A stretch of 64,000 nucleotides of DNA from Planctomycetota bacterium. GTDB taxonomy: Bacteria; Planctomycetota; Planctomycetia; Planctomycetales; Planctomycetaceae. The notes beneath the pieces are model-generated. The model was given only the letters and a program-made list of their open reading frames with translations. It made no database searches and was not told the origin of the DNA. The stretch covers positions 1 to 64,000 of the forward strand of contig JAEZFD010000021.1 of assembly GCA_023417655.1 (NCBI GenBank). The letters run 5' to 3'. This document shows, in pieces, positions 1 through 8,839 of this stretch. The position numbers and the translations under genes are program-made. Each line of letters opens with the position of its first letter. Positions within the stretch are counted from its first letter, which is position 1.

Positions 1-215
1 TCACCGAACCCGAGCGTCGACATGACTGTCAGAGTCCAGTACATGCCTGTGATCCATGAGAACTCCCGACCCTCGTATTCCATCAGGACATGAAACATCG
101 CCGAATAGAGAATCACCATCGCGGTGAAAGCGGCCACCATCCTGACCAGCACGAGGAGGTTTCGCCGACGGGACGAGTTTGTCATAAAACTCAGAATGAC
201 GGCGAGCGATTTCAT
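1..215 (-). CDS. K+ channel (Ion_trans_2) protein, N-terminal part, cut by window edge
   Basis: Reading from the ATG at 213-215 gives about 71 residues before the window ends. A basic N-terminus (NSSRRRN) is followed by one hydrophobic helix (VRMVAAFTAMVILYSAMFHV). Then comes a pore helix and filter, YWTLTVMSTLGFG, which matches the potassium-channel signature T-x-G-[YF]-G; the next partial codon begins GA, compatible with the usual Asp. Bacterial relatives are two-helix K+ channels, often fused to a TrkA-N/RCK domain, so the missing part may encode that. A longer open frame from 228 on the same strand has no such motif and is a shadow. The gene is divergent from the tRNA and lies at the inner membrane. 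Confidence 0.75.
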   Translation of the reverse strand, partial: MKSLAVILSFMTNSSRRRNLLVLVRMVAAFTAMVILYSAMFHVLMEYEGREFSWITGMYWTLTVMSTLGFG

Positions 216-563
216 ACAGCAGAATCAATCAGGCGAAAGAGACCAAACGGCCGCCCGAAATTTGGGCTGCGGTCGGATTGGGGATTCGGATTGAGAATAC
301 TGAGAACCGAGTCTGCGTCAATCTCTCTCGCCGCAATGGCGGCGGCCTTGAGGTCGTTCCAGATCCCCCCTCTTGGGGTGAACTCCACTCGTTATTCCAA
401 ACAGAACATTCTCGCGGATGAGCGAAATTCCGGGAATTCTCATCCTTCAGCCTCCCCCAAAAAATTTTGCGAGCAGAGACGCCGTCAGCTCCCTTCGGGT
501 TTGCCAATGTCAGGCGATCTGATAAAGTTCGCCTCCAGAGTCGCTCCCGCAGCGATCTCAGTT
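216..563. other. Intergenic region between channel gene and tRNA-Arg
   Basis: About 350 bases with no gene I can support. Open frames cross it on both strands (90-614 plus, 229-591 minus), but they lack recognisable motifs, run into the tRNA gene and look like chance frames in GC-rich DNA. It should hold the promoters for the channel gene and for the tRNA, but I could not identify convincing -35/-10 boxes. Confidence 0.5.
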
Positions 564-637
<74 letters not shown>

Positions 638-650
638 CTTCACCGATCAT

Positions 651-684
651 TCGCCCGGCCATCGTGCCGGGCGATGTCATTTAA
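651..684 (+). terminator. Hairpin terminator after tRNA-Arg
   Basis: A perfect 9-bp stem (TCGCCCGGC at 651-659 with GCCGGGCGA at 666-674) closes a 6-base loop and is followed by TGTCATTTAA. Its position just after the tRNA suggests it ends that transcript. The T run is poor. Confidence 0.6.
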
Positions 685-1114
685 TGGCGGGAGCTGACTA
701 ACATCCCTTCCGACAGGGAGTTACACGCTCCAGTTCTCGCGTCCCCTGAGCATTACGTTCCCTTCTGTAAGGGGAGACGGTAACATTTCGATGCCAGTCG
801 ATATCTCAATTGAGAGTTTATTCCAAAGTTCCCAATGATGGGCTGTGCCACGGCTTGGGAGCCGGCTGGGTGCGGTCAGCCTTTTCTCTGACGGTGACAT
901 TCCCGGTGAGTCAGTGCGAGGTCAGTCGAAAGATCGTTCGTTCGACTTGGCGCGTCGAGAGGTCTGTTTCCTAGGTCGGTCTGCTCTACCGAGTGCCCGC
1001 GCAGCGCGACTTTCAACTGAAACACGCTGCATCCCGCGTGGCGGAGACGGGCAGATCAAAGGCAAAATGGTCTCATTAGATTCCCCGCTCGCTTCCAGAA
1101 TGGGATTCCCCCAG
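685..1114. other. Upstream region of the sulfatase gene
   Basis: About 430 bases without a supportable gene. The sulfatase frame stays open back to 845, but that extension reads as a basic low-complexity stretch with no domain, and the signal peptide only begins at 1115. The region probably holds the sulfatase promoter; no clear boxes seen. Confidence 0.4.
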
Positions 1115-2464
1115 ATGACTCGCATCTTTCTGTGCCTGTTCGCGGCCCTTATTCCAGGACTCTCGGCTGCTGCGGCCCCGCCAAACATTGTCCTGTTGCT
1201 CTCGGACGATCAGGGCTGGACTGACTTTGGATTCATGGGCCATCCCCATATCCAGACCCCGCACCTCGATCAGCTCTCAAAAGAGTCATTGACCTTCACT
1301 CGGGGATATGTGCCGGACAGCCTGTGTCGTCCATCCCTGATGACATTGATCACCGGTCGATATCCTCACCAGCATGGAATTGTCGGAAACGATCCGCCGC
1401 CGCCTGCAGGACTTGAGACGGCGACGAAAGCCGAGTTGCGTACCCACCCTCGCTATCTCGAGCAGCGACGCGCCTACATGCAGCACATCGACGACGAACA
1501 CACCTGGCCAAGTCTGCTCAAACATCGGCTCGGTTACAACTCCTTCCAAACCGGCAAGTGGTGGGAAGGAAATTACGAGCGTGGCGGCTTCACTCACGGG
1601 ATGTCATCAGGGGATCCCACTCGAGGCGGACGTCACGGAGATCAGGGGCTGGAAATCGGTCGGAAGACGATGCAGCCGATCTATGACTTTATTTCCGAAA
1701 GCCAGAAGGCTGGAAAGCCATTCTTCGTCTGGTATGCCCCGATGCTGCCTCACAGTCCCCATAATCCGCCAGCGAGATTGCTTGCCAAATACCGGGACAA
1801 GGCCCCCACCATTCATATCGCCAAGTACTGGGCGATGTGCGAATGGTATGACGAAACGTGCGGTCAACTGCTGAAACACCTCGATGAAAACGGACTTCGC
1901 GAAAACACCATCATCATTTCCCTGACCGATAACGGGTGGATCAACGAACCTGATGCTGATCGTTACACAAACCGATCAAAGCGGTCCCAGTACGACGGTG
2001 GATTACGAACGCCGATCATGATTCGCTGGCCGGGTAAGGTTCAACCACGGGTCGACTCAACCAATCTCGCAAGCTCCATCGACATTCTGCCAACTGTTCT
2101 CGCCGCTGTCGGTACTGAGCCAATTGCGGGGTTACCCGGTCTGAATCTGCTTGATGAGTCCGCCGTCAGCAAGCGTCAGGAGCTGTACGGAGAAATTCTG
2201 GAACACGACATTCAGTCCATGACCGATCCCGCCGCGAGCCTGATGTACCGGTGGGTCCTGAACCACGAATGGAAACTGATCGTGCCGAACCTGAACCGCG
2301 TCCCTGACGGAGTTGTTGAGCTCTATCACATCAACTCCGATCCTCACGAAGGAGAGAACGTCGCGAAGGCCAACCCTGAAGTCGTCGCCCAGCTGGCAAA
2401 ACAACTAAATGGATGGTGGAATCCCGAAGGGATCGTGTCTCCTCCACTGACGTCTGACAAATAG
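1115..2464 (+). CDS. Secreted type I sulfatase family protein
   Basis: A 449-residue protein of the alkaline-phosphatase/sulfatase superfamily. The start at 1115 was chosen because it gives a clean signal peptide (MTRIFLCLFAALIPGLSAAAA); in-frame ATGs at 1067 and 1100 and an open frame from 845 would bury it. Metal-ligand motif LLSDDQGW lies at residues 28-35. The active-site segment is SLCRPSLMTLITGRYPHQHG, with Cys71 as the presumed formylglycine precursor. Its fifth motif position is Leu, where classical sulfatases have Arg (C-x-P-S-R). The C-terminal part has SDPHEGENVA, typical of sulfatases. It should hydrolyse a sulfate ester of a polysaccharide or small molecule outside the cytoplasm; the substrate is unknown. 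Confidence 0.88.
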   Translation: MTRIFLCLFAALIPGLSAAAAPPNIVLLLSDDQGWTDFGFMGHPHIQTPHLDQLSKESLTFTRGYVPDSLCRPSLMTLITGRYPHQHGIVGNDPPPPAGLETATKAELRTHPRYLEQRRAYMQHIDDEHTWPSLLKHRLGYNSFQTGKWWEGNYERGGFTHGMSSGDPTRGGRHGDQGLEIGRKTMQPIYDFISESQKAGKPFFVWYAPMLPHSPHNPPARLLAKYRDKAPTIHIAKYWAMCEWYDETCGQLLKHLDENGLRENTIIISLTDNGWINEPDADRYTNRSKRSQYDGGLRTPIMIRWPGKVQPRVDSTNLASSIDILPTVLAAVGTEPIAGLPGLNLLDESAVSKRQELYGEILEHDIQSMTDPAASLMYRWVLNHEWKLIVPNLNRVPDGVVELYHINSDPHEGENVAKANPEVVAQLAKQLNGWWNPEGIVSPPLTSDK

Positions 2465-2519
2465 GCACCATCGAATCGGCATCGTCGAGCCGATGAAATC
2501 GAGTTCCCTTCAGTAGTAA

Positions 2520-2555
2520 AAGCCCGGCAGAGACCTCCTCTGCCGGGCTTCGTTA
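2520..2555. terminator. Bidirectional terminator between convergent genes
   Basis: A perfect 13-bp stem (2520-2532 with 2538-2550) and a 5-base loop lie between the sulfatase stop at 2464 and the stop of the convergent gene at 2567. Flanking A and T bases (AGTAGTAAA on one side, TTCGTTATT on the other) suit termination in both directions. Confidence 0.8.
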
Positions 2556-2566
2556 TTCACGTTGCT

Positions 2567-5500
2567 CTACGGAGCCGACTTCAACTCACTGAGCCAGGCA
2601 ACCAGATGAGCAAGCTGCTTCGGAGTCAGGTCGTTCACCAGCCCGGCAGGCATCATCGACAACGGCTGCTTGTTCCGTTCTTCGACATCTTTCGCTTTCA
2701 AGACGGTTGAAACGCCATCATTTCCGCGGATCTGAATTTCTTCAGCCCCCTCACTCGTGACGAATCCGGTGTAAACCTTGCCTTGAGTCGTCACGAAGAC
2801 CTGCGTTTCGAATCCCTGAGCCACTTTCGCACTCGGCTTCAAAATCGATTCGATCAGCTCTGCCTTCGAATATCGCTTGCCGATATCGACTAGATGTGGG
2901 CCTTTGGGTGTCTGCCCTTCAGCGATTGTGTGACAGGCAAGGCAAGAGTGCGATTCGAAGAGTGCTCGACCTTTGGAAGAATCGCCTTCCGCTTTGAGTG
3001 ACCTTTCGATCGCTTGATCCACAGGCATGTTCCCGATCAGATTCGGGTTATTGGGATCCACCTTCGGCAACGTGATCGGATCGTTTGACTGTGCGGCCAT
3101 CGCAGCGAGTTCATCGGCGATTCCCTCAAGTTTCACCTGATGCCGATTCAGCTGCGAGGCAATCTGCTTTTGAGTCTCCGCAGGTGCGGCCCGATAGGCC
3201 GCTTCAACCAGTTTGCCAATGGCCTCAGTCTGTTGCCAGGGCTGCCGGTCGTAGTAAGGCCCGGTGCGGTCAGGCCGGGTGCCCCACCAGTTCTTTTCAT
3301 AGACACCTTCCTGATGATACAGACGGATTAGGGTCGTCAGGATCTCCTGACGTTCTTGCTCAGACCGGGCGGAAGCAAGGGCCGCGGTCAGTCCCTTCAC
3401 CGTTTCCGCGTTGTGCATCCCCTTCAGTGCCGCAAGCGCACCGTGACGGTACGGACCATTCAGAGCCTGCAGGCACGTCTCGACGGCGTTCAGATCGACG
3501 AGACATTGCACCGCCAGATGGGGAATGACCGACTGGGGATCCGGTTCATTCTGCTTCTTGCTGGAAACCCGTTGACCGTCCTCACGCACCGTGTAAGGCA
3601 GGACCGCTTCCGCCAGTGTCGGCCGGTTCAGGCGACCGATACTGATGATCGCCTGGACACGAACCTGCGGATCCGTCGAGGCGAGACCAGCAAGGAAAGG
3701 CTCGGAGGGCAAGTTTGCAACTTCCGACTTTCGATCCGTCAAAGCTCTTAACGCCACTGCCTGCAGACGGGGGTCTCGAGTCAGCTCCAGCAACAACGGA
3801 TGGCTGGCAACGCCATCCAGTTGCTTGAGAGTATAGATTGCAGCCACTTTACCGAAATGCGTTGTGGCATCATTCTTAATCAGCGAGACAAGTGCTTGTG
3901 TTGTCTCAGCGTTTCGCCCGCGCCGAAGAATCTCGAGCTGAGCATGCTGTCGGTGCTTGGCATCTGGAGCATTCAGCTGTGAAGTCAGTTCCACTTTTCC
4001 GAGCTTCTTCAACTCGGGAAATGGTTCAATTTTCAGTCCGTCTGGAACGATCTGGGCAACAAACCCCACGTTGGGGCCTTCATAGTTAAACTGGCCCCCT
4101 TTCCAGCTGCTGACGTACATCCGCCCGCTGCCATCGACGTCCACATCTGTCGGGCGAGGGATCTTCAGAAAAGTTTCCTGATCAATCGAGTGCGTGGGAC
4201 CATCGACTACCGGATGGTGAAGATAGACCTCACTGCGTCCCCAGTCTGCGGTGTACAGAGCATGCCCGTATTTGGAGGGCCAACGTCCGTCATCCAAGAA
4301 GAGTCCCCCGCAGCCAGACCCGCCCCCAAAGTCCGCGAGTGGCGGCATAATTTCTTCTTTAAAGTTCAGATAAAGAGACGGATAGCCATAATTCGCCGAC
4401 TGGAAGATCTGAGACAGTCGGACATCCCAGCCCCCGCCATCATTTGTGTTGTCCCGGGTATAAATATTCATCACTGGATCGACGCAGGCATCCAGCACGT
4501 TCCGCAAGCCCCAGGCATAAATCTCCATCTCTTTGCCATCAGGACGAACGCGGATGATCCCGCCGCCCCGACGATTGATCACCGTCCCATCAGTTCCTTT
4601 GGCGTCCGTCACGCCATAGTCGCCGACTGCGATATAGATCCAGCCGTCGATCCCGATCTGAATCCCATTTGTCGTGTGGTCAGCACCACGGGCGGCCACA
4701 TCCTGAGTGCTGATGCCGGTAATCAGCGTCTCATGGCGGTCAGCGATTCCGTCATTGTTGTCGTCATGATAAACCGACATCGTGGGAGGGTGCAGAACCC
4801 AAAGTGATCCACTGTCATAGATCAGGCCGCGCGGGTGATCGACCTTGGCAAAGACTTTGATTTCATCGGCGACGCCGTCTCCATTGGTATCACGACAGCG
4901 GAGAATTTTTCCCCGGCCAGGTTCTTTTCCCAGCGAGCCTTGCTCATCAACGCCGACGAAGACTTCGCCTGTCGCGGCCGCAGTAATACAGACCGGATAG
5001 TTCACTTCCGGAGGAACGCCATATAGCGACACTTTAAAACCGGCAGGAGCGACGACGTCCGCCAGAGTCGGAAGCGGCTTGTCGGGAAGAGCTTCGAGCT
5101 TGCCTTCACTCGCTTCGATCTCCTTGATACTCCCCCAACTGCCAGAGGCACTTCCGAGGAAGGTGACCTTCAGGAACCGCGTCTTGGGAGCATCGACTTC
5201 CAACACTTTCCCAGACTCGACGACAGGCTCATTCGACCGGTCATGAATGGTCCGCCACTCGGTCCCGTCGGCGGAACTCTCGATGCGATACTTGTACCCG
5301 TTCTTCTCTGCTTCCCAGTGAAGTCGGACCGACCTGATGTGTTTGGGCTCGGAGAAATCGAGTTGAATCCATTCACCAGTCTTAGGACTGGCGGCACACC
5401 ACCGGGTGTTCAACTTTCCATCGATTGCACGCTTGGCAAAGTTCTTTTTATCGGCTTCCTCGCTACTGGCGGAGACCTTCGCCTGAGTCGAAAGGGAGGG

Positions 5501-5587
5501 CGGGATCTGCGCCTGTCCCGGCGAGGGGACAAGAAACGGAAGCAGAAGAATCGCGAGCGCTAATAATCGACGCATTTGAGTTCCCAT
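2567..5587 (-). CDS. PVC-type membrane-bound dehydrogenase with discoidin, HEAT and cytochrome c domains
   Basis: A 1006-residue secreted protein. The signal peptide is MRRLLALAILLLPFLVPSPGQAQ; the start may be the ATG at 5587 or 5575. Residues about 35-165 resemble an F5/8 type C (discoidin) carbohydrate-binding domain (KNFAKRAIDGKLNTRWCA). Residues about 175-520 form a sorbosone/glucose-dehydrogenase-like propeller (VAPAGFKVSLYG, WGLRNVLDACVDPV, TADWGRSEVYLH). Alpha-helical HEAT-like repeats fill about 540-780. A C-terminal heme module has C882-L-A-C-H886 and a late SMMP that could supply the Met ligand. This order is known from the planctomycete families TIGR02604/TIGR02603. It probably oxidises a sugar outside the cytoplasm and passes electrons to its own heme; the substrate is unknown. 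Confidence 0.88.
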   Translation of the reverse strand: MGTQMRRLLALAILLLPFLVPSPGQAQIPPSLSTQAKVSASSEEADKKNFAKRAIDGKLNTRWCAASPKTGEWIQLDFSEPKHIRSVRLHWEAEKNGYKYRIESSADGTEWRTIHDRSNEPVVESGKVLEVDAPKTRFLKVTFLGSASGSWGSIKEIEASEGKLEALPDKPLPTLADVVAPAGFKVSLYGVPPEVNYPVCITAAATGEVFVGVDEQGSLGKEPGRGKILRCRDTNGDGVADEIKVFAKVDHPRGLIYDSGSLWVLHPPTMSVYHDDNNDGIADRHETLITGISTQDVAARGADHTTNGIQIGIDGWIYIAVGDYGVTDAKGTDGTVINRRGGGIIRVRPDGKEMEIYAWGLRNVLDACVDPVMNIYTRDNTNDGGGWDVRLSQIFQSANYGYPSLYLNFKEEIMPPLADFGGGSGCGGLFLDDGRWPSKYGHALYTADWGRSEVYLHHPVVDGPTHSIDQETFLKIPRPTDVDVDGSGRMYVSSWKGGQFNYEGPNVGFVAQIVPDGLKIEPFPELKKLGKVELTSQLNAPDAKHRQHAQLEILRRGRNAETTQALVSLIKNDATTHFGKVAAIYTLKQLDGVASHPLLLELTRDPRLQAVALRALTDRKSEVANLPSEPFLAGLASTDPQVRVQAIISIGRLNRPTLAEAVLPYTVREDGQRVSSKKQNEPDPQSVIPHLAVQCLVDLNAVETCLQALNGPYRHGALAALKGMHNAETVKGLTAALASARSEQERQEILTTLIRLYHQEGVYEKNWWGTRPDRTGPYYDRQPWQQTEAIGKLVEAAYRAAPAETQKQIASQLNRHQVKLEGIADELAAMAAQSNDPITLPKVDPNNPNLIGNMPVDQAIERSLKAEGDSSKGRALFESHSCLACHTIAEGQTPKGPHLVDIGKRYSKAELIESILKPSAKVAQGFETQVFVTTQGKVYTGFVTSEGAEEIQIRGNDGVSTVLKAKDVEERNKQPLSMMPAGLVNDLTPKQLAHLVAWLSELKSAP

Positions 5588-5742
5588 GAGCGGAGAAACA
5601 GTGCCAATCCGCGATGTCCGGAGATGATCACAGGGCGGGTGCTCCGGGACTCTCGGATCACGAATCAGGAAACGAGATCACGGTCGGTTAAACGACAGTG
5701 CTCATTCCATTTCACACAGCGTCGAGGCGGAAGACCTGTTTG

Positions 5743-6315
5743 TCAATTCCACTCAGGATGCTCGCAGGTCGTCGGCAGAACACGTCCCTGGCGAAAGCAA
5801 TGTCTCATCAGCTCATCCCAGACCGCATAAGGATCGGAATGAAAGACATAATCAGCCTGAGCGGGCAGCAGCAGCCAGTCCCCGCGGGCGAGTTCCCCTT
5901 CCAGTTGCCCCGGTCCCCAGCTCGAACACCCGCGATAAACGCGATATTTGAGGCCAGCTGGTTTGGGACGATTTGGACAGACGACGTTTTCAAAAACTTC
6001 CTGACTGCTCCCCATATAGACACCGGGGACAATCGCACATTCGTCTGGGTCCATCTCTCCACAGTCATGTACCAGAAACAGGGCTTCTGATTCGACGGGT
6101 CCGCCGTAATAAATCAGATCCTGAGTGCTGGGGACTTCGAGATGTTCATTCAAGGTCTTCCAGAGAGTGTCCGGGGTGGGGCGGTTCACGATCATCCCCA
6201 TGGCGCCCTCTGCCCCATGCTCCACAATCAGGACTGCTGACTTGAAGAAATGAGGATCACGCAGCCGGCACCCTGCAACTAGAAAGAGTCCTCGTAGTGA
6301 CTGACTCATGTTCAT
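5743..6315 (-). CDS. YqgE/AlgH family protein (UPF0301)
   Basis: 190 residues, the usual family length. It begins SLRGLFLVAGCRLRDPHFFKSAVLIVEHGAEGAMGMIVNRPT, which matches the family pattern of strands around L-x-A-x-P-x-L-x-D-x-x-F and G-x-x-G-x-x-x-N-R-P. It continues with YYGGPVESEALFLVH and ends with WGPGQLEGELARGDWLLLPA, the conserved W-x-x-G-Q-L-x-x-E segment. The start is ATG 6315 or ATG 6309 (MSQSLRG). AlgH was first linked to alginate regulation in Pseudomonas, but the molecular role is unsettled. It is alone on its strand between the dehydrogenase and the S15 hydrolase, with about 155 bases before the next gene. Confidence 0.9.
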   Translation of the reverse strand: MNMSQSLRGLFLVAGCRLRDPHFFKSAVLIVEHGAEGAMGMIVNRPTPDTLWKTLNEHLEVPSTQDLIYYGGPVESEALFLVHDCGEMDPDECAIVPGVYMGSSQEVFENVVCPNRPKPAGLKYRVYRGCSSWGPGQLEGELARGDWLLLPAQADYVFHSDPYAVWDELMRHCFRQGRVLPTTCEHPEWN

Positions 6316-6841
6316 GGATGGTGCTCAGATCGGGCGGACAGGAATGGAGAGGTCTCGCGACCGTACTCAACATCCTGACGGGTCGCCTGCCTTCCGTGCA
6401 GTCGGACAACTGAGTGCAATTATAGCGGGGACCATTTCTCAGCCAATCCCGACATTCTGAAAGAGGCCGGTAAAACTCCAATCATCACATGGATTCGTCG
6501 CAGCAATTCAGCGGTCAAATACCGTTCATTGGCGGACTTGATTTTTTCTGCCGGTTTCTCGGAGCCTGAACCGACGGATGGTTCTCCTAGGTGAATCGGA
6601 GAGGCTCCGCCCCTGCCCCTCACTGGCAGACTGGAGCGGGTGCGAACGATCGCAGGAATTTTCCTGAGGCAGTCTTGCCGATTACTCCTGTCCCCAGTGA
6701 AGGACTGTCGCAATTCAAAGCAGCTTGTCACTGATCTCTCTCAATGCGCTTACGATGCGGCCGCGGATGTGAGATCCGCCTGCTGCGAGAAAACCGGAAT
6801 CCACCAGCGCTGGCAGATATGACCCCGCCTGTCACCTGTGC
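6316..6841. other. Intergenic region, no gene seen
   Basis: About 525 bases between the YqgE start and the stop of the S15 hydrolase. Short open frames on both strands (6420-6731 minus, 6640-6822 plus) show no motif and no ribosome-binding site. I see no RNA gene or strong hairpin. Confidence 0.4.
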
Positions 6842-8509
6842 CTACTTCACAACCGGGACGATGATTCGCGATGCATGAGTTTTATTGTGATGAATCGTAT
6901 TCACCGCATCCTGCGCGTCGGTCGGGTATTCGATGGTCTGGGGACCACCCGTCTGGGGATTCGGTTCAAAATAAGGAGCCCCAGTGCTGGCGACAGTGAC
7001 GCGGATTCGGTGCCCCTGGTTGAAGACCTGACTGATCCAGCCGACAGGGAAACGCAGCTTCGCGACCTCGCCAGGGACCAGCAGTTTTTCATGGTCGAAT
7101 CCCTCGCGATAACGGGCTCGACAGGGATAGTCGACAATCAGAATCGAACGGCCGTCGGGATAGACGTCACACACCCGAACGACGAAATCTGTGTCTTTCG
7201 CAGTCGATGAAATGTGCAGTTCCGCCTGGATCTGTCCTGTCCATTCAATGGGCTCGTTCAGTGGTTCGGTCGTAAATGTCCGGACTTCTGACTGCTGTTC
7301 AAAGGCACGAGCATCCTTCGCCCCCGGGAATGCACGACCGGGCAACACCATCGGACTGTGCGGCTGACTCGCATAACTCGTCGAACTTTCGGCTTCAGAT
7401 GAAGCCGCATCGGACAACGCTCCCTGCTCTCGAAGATAAAGCGAGGTCGCGACTGACTCAGGCGGGAAATCGCTTGCCGTCCGCCATTCATTCCCCGGCG
7501 CTCCTGCTTCACCGACTGCTCCCATGACGTAGTAGCGGACGGCAGGCTCACTGGTGACGCCGGTGTCCGCGCCTTTCAGAAAATGGGAGAACCAGCGGAC
7601 CATGTGGTCTTCAAGGGGAAAGGCCGCGTTCTCAGGGTAGACCAATTCGCCGACCTTATTGGACTTATTCCCACCATGTAGCCATGGGCCAATGACGAGT
7701 TGCTGCTTTCCTCGAGAGTTGGGACCACCCTGTCGATTGCGTCCCTGAAAACTGGCGATGGAACCCTGATTCATGAAGTCATACCAACTGCCGACGGTGA
7801 AGCAGGGGACATTCATTTTGTCGAAGTGTCGGCTGGCGTCTTCGGCCTGCCAGTATTCGTCGTAGTGCGGATGCCGGAACCATTCTTCGACGAGCAAGCG
7901 ATTATCTGCCGGGTTCCGACAGATTTCTGCCATTGCTTTGAATCGCTCCGGCCGGGTGATCCCACCCAGTCGGTAGCCCTCATGGAACAGACTCAGTCCG
8001 GTATCGGTCATGTACTGACAGACGAGATGGGGTGGTTGAGTGACTGCCAGGAAGTTCTGGGCGAATCCGGCCTGCGATCCGCCGAAGGTCCCGATCTTTC
8101 CGGTACACCAGTCCTGCTTTGCGAGCCACTCGCAGGTATCGTACCCATCGCTGAGTTCGCCCCACTGCAGACCGCGATAGCCAATCCACTTTCCTTCCGA
8201 GAGCTGGGTTCCGCGAAAATTGACGTTCGCCACAACGAAGCCCGCCCGAGCGAGCTTCGCGGCACTCTCTCGCGTTCCCTTTGCCTGCACGCTGGCATAA
8301 CGCTGTTGAAACACTGCGGGCCACGGGCCTTCCCCAGCAGGAAAATACACGTAAGCGGAAAGTCGACTTCCGTCGCGCATCGGGATCATCACATGCCGTT
8401 CGGTGACATCCCCAAACCGGGTCTCCTCTCCTTCCGCGAATGCAATGCTCGTCCCAATCGCCAGAAGAGCAGTAGAGAGAATCCGTAGCCATGTACTCAT
8501 GTGGGTCAT
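6842..8509 (-). CDS. Secreted CocE/NonD (peptidase S15 family) hydrolase
   Basis: 555 residues. The frame stays open to 8812, but the ATG at 8509 (or 8500) precedes a signal peptide, MSTWLRILSTALLAIGTSIAFAEG, so the upstream part is taken as non-coding. The X-Pro dipeptidyl-peptidase-like catalytic domain begins HVMIPMRDGSRLSAYVYFPAGEGPWPAV. The nucleophile elbow GTFGGSQAGFAQ places Ser145; NFRGTQLSEGKW and WYDFMNQGS match other S15 signatures. The C-terminal third (from about TFTTEPLNEPIEWTGQ) is the jelly-roll PepX_C domain, with DTDFVVRVCDVYPDGRS. Family members cleave acyl or aminoacyl bonds, such as cocaine esterase, glutaryl acylase and X-Pro dipeptidyl peptidase. The substrate cannot be told from sequence. 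Confidence 0.88.
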   Translation of the reverse strand: MTHMSTWLRILSTALLAIGTSIAFAEGEETRFGDVTERHVMIPMRDGSRLSAYVYFPAGEGPWPAVFQQRYASVQAKGTRESAAKLARAGFVVANVNFRGTQLSEGKWIGYRGLQWGELSDGYDTCEWLAKQDWCTGKIGTFGGSQAGFAQNFLAVTQPPHLVCQYMTDTGLSLFHEGYRLGGITRPERFKAMAEICRNPADNRLLVEEWFRHPHYDEYWQAEDASRHFDKMNVPCFTVGSWYDFMNQGSIASFQGRNRQGGPNSRGKQQLVIGPWLHGGNKSNKVGELVYPENAAFPLEDHMVRWFSHFLKGADTGVTSEPAVRYYVMGAVGEAGAPGNEWRTASDFPPESVATSLYLREQGALSDAASSEAESSTSYASQPHSPMVLPGRAFPGAKDARAFEQQSEVRTFTTEPLNEPIEWTGQIQAELHISSTAKDTDFVVRVCDVYPDGRSILIVDYPCRARYREGFDHEKLLVPGEVAKLRFPVGWISQVFNQGHRIRVTVASTGAPYFEPNPQTGGPQTIEYPTDAQDAVNTIHHNKTHASRIIVPVVK

Positions 8510-8839
8510 TCTCAGCAGTCGAATGTGGAATCGAGGCGCGGCATCATCTTCGCGCATCAACATCAACAACACAATCGAGCCCCCTCGTCCTATTACATTG
8601 ATTTGCGCGATAATCTCGTCCGGATTTCCTCTGTGCTCTGCTGGGAGGACTGAAACGAAACGCCTAAAATGAATCGGTTCGCTGTGTCCAGTTTCGTCAT
8701 TGCTGCTGGCCTGACAGCGTCTGCCGGGTGCGAATGACAGAGGAATCGAACGACAGAAGAACTGATTGGGAACCGTGGCATGGCCGGTGCGGATCACAGT
8801 GGTCCAGAACAACAGAACCTCGCCGGATCACATCGCAGT
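8510..8839. other. Divergent promoter region with one tiny ORF
   Basis: 330 bases between the S15 hydrolase and the plus-strand tandem paralogues. It should hold both promoters. Apart from the 22-codon lipoprotein-like frame at 8669-8737 I see nothing definite in it. Confidence 0.4.
8669..8737 (+). CDS. Possible 22-residue lipoprotein-like small ORF
   Basis: ATG to TGA encodes MNRFAVSSFVIAAGLTASAG followed by CE. This is a short basic start, a hydrophobic core and a lipobox-like A-S-A-G-C, ending two residues after the cysteine site. It could be a remnant of a broken lipoprotein gene, a real entericidin-like micro-lipoprotein, or chance. A GGAGG lies about 20 bases upstream, too far for a standard ribosome-binding site. 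The stop is about 100 bases before the next gene's start at 8840. Confidence 0.25.
   Translation: MNRFAVSSFVIAAGLTASAGCE

Noticed and set aside
845..1114. N-terminal extension of the sulfatase frame
   Set aside because: It would hide a clear signal peptide behind about 90 basic, domain-free residues. The ATG at 1115 is the better start.
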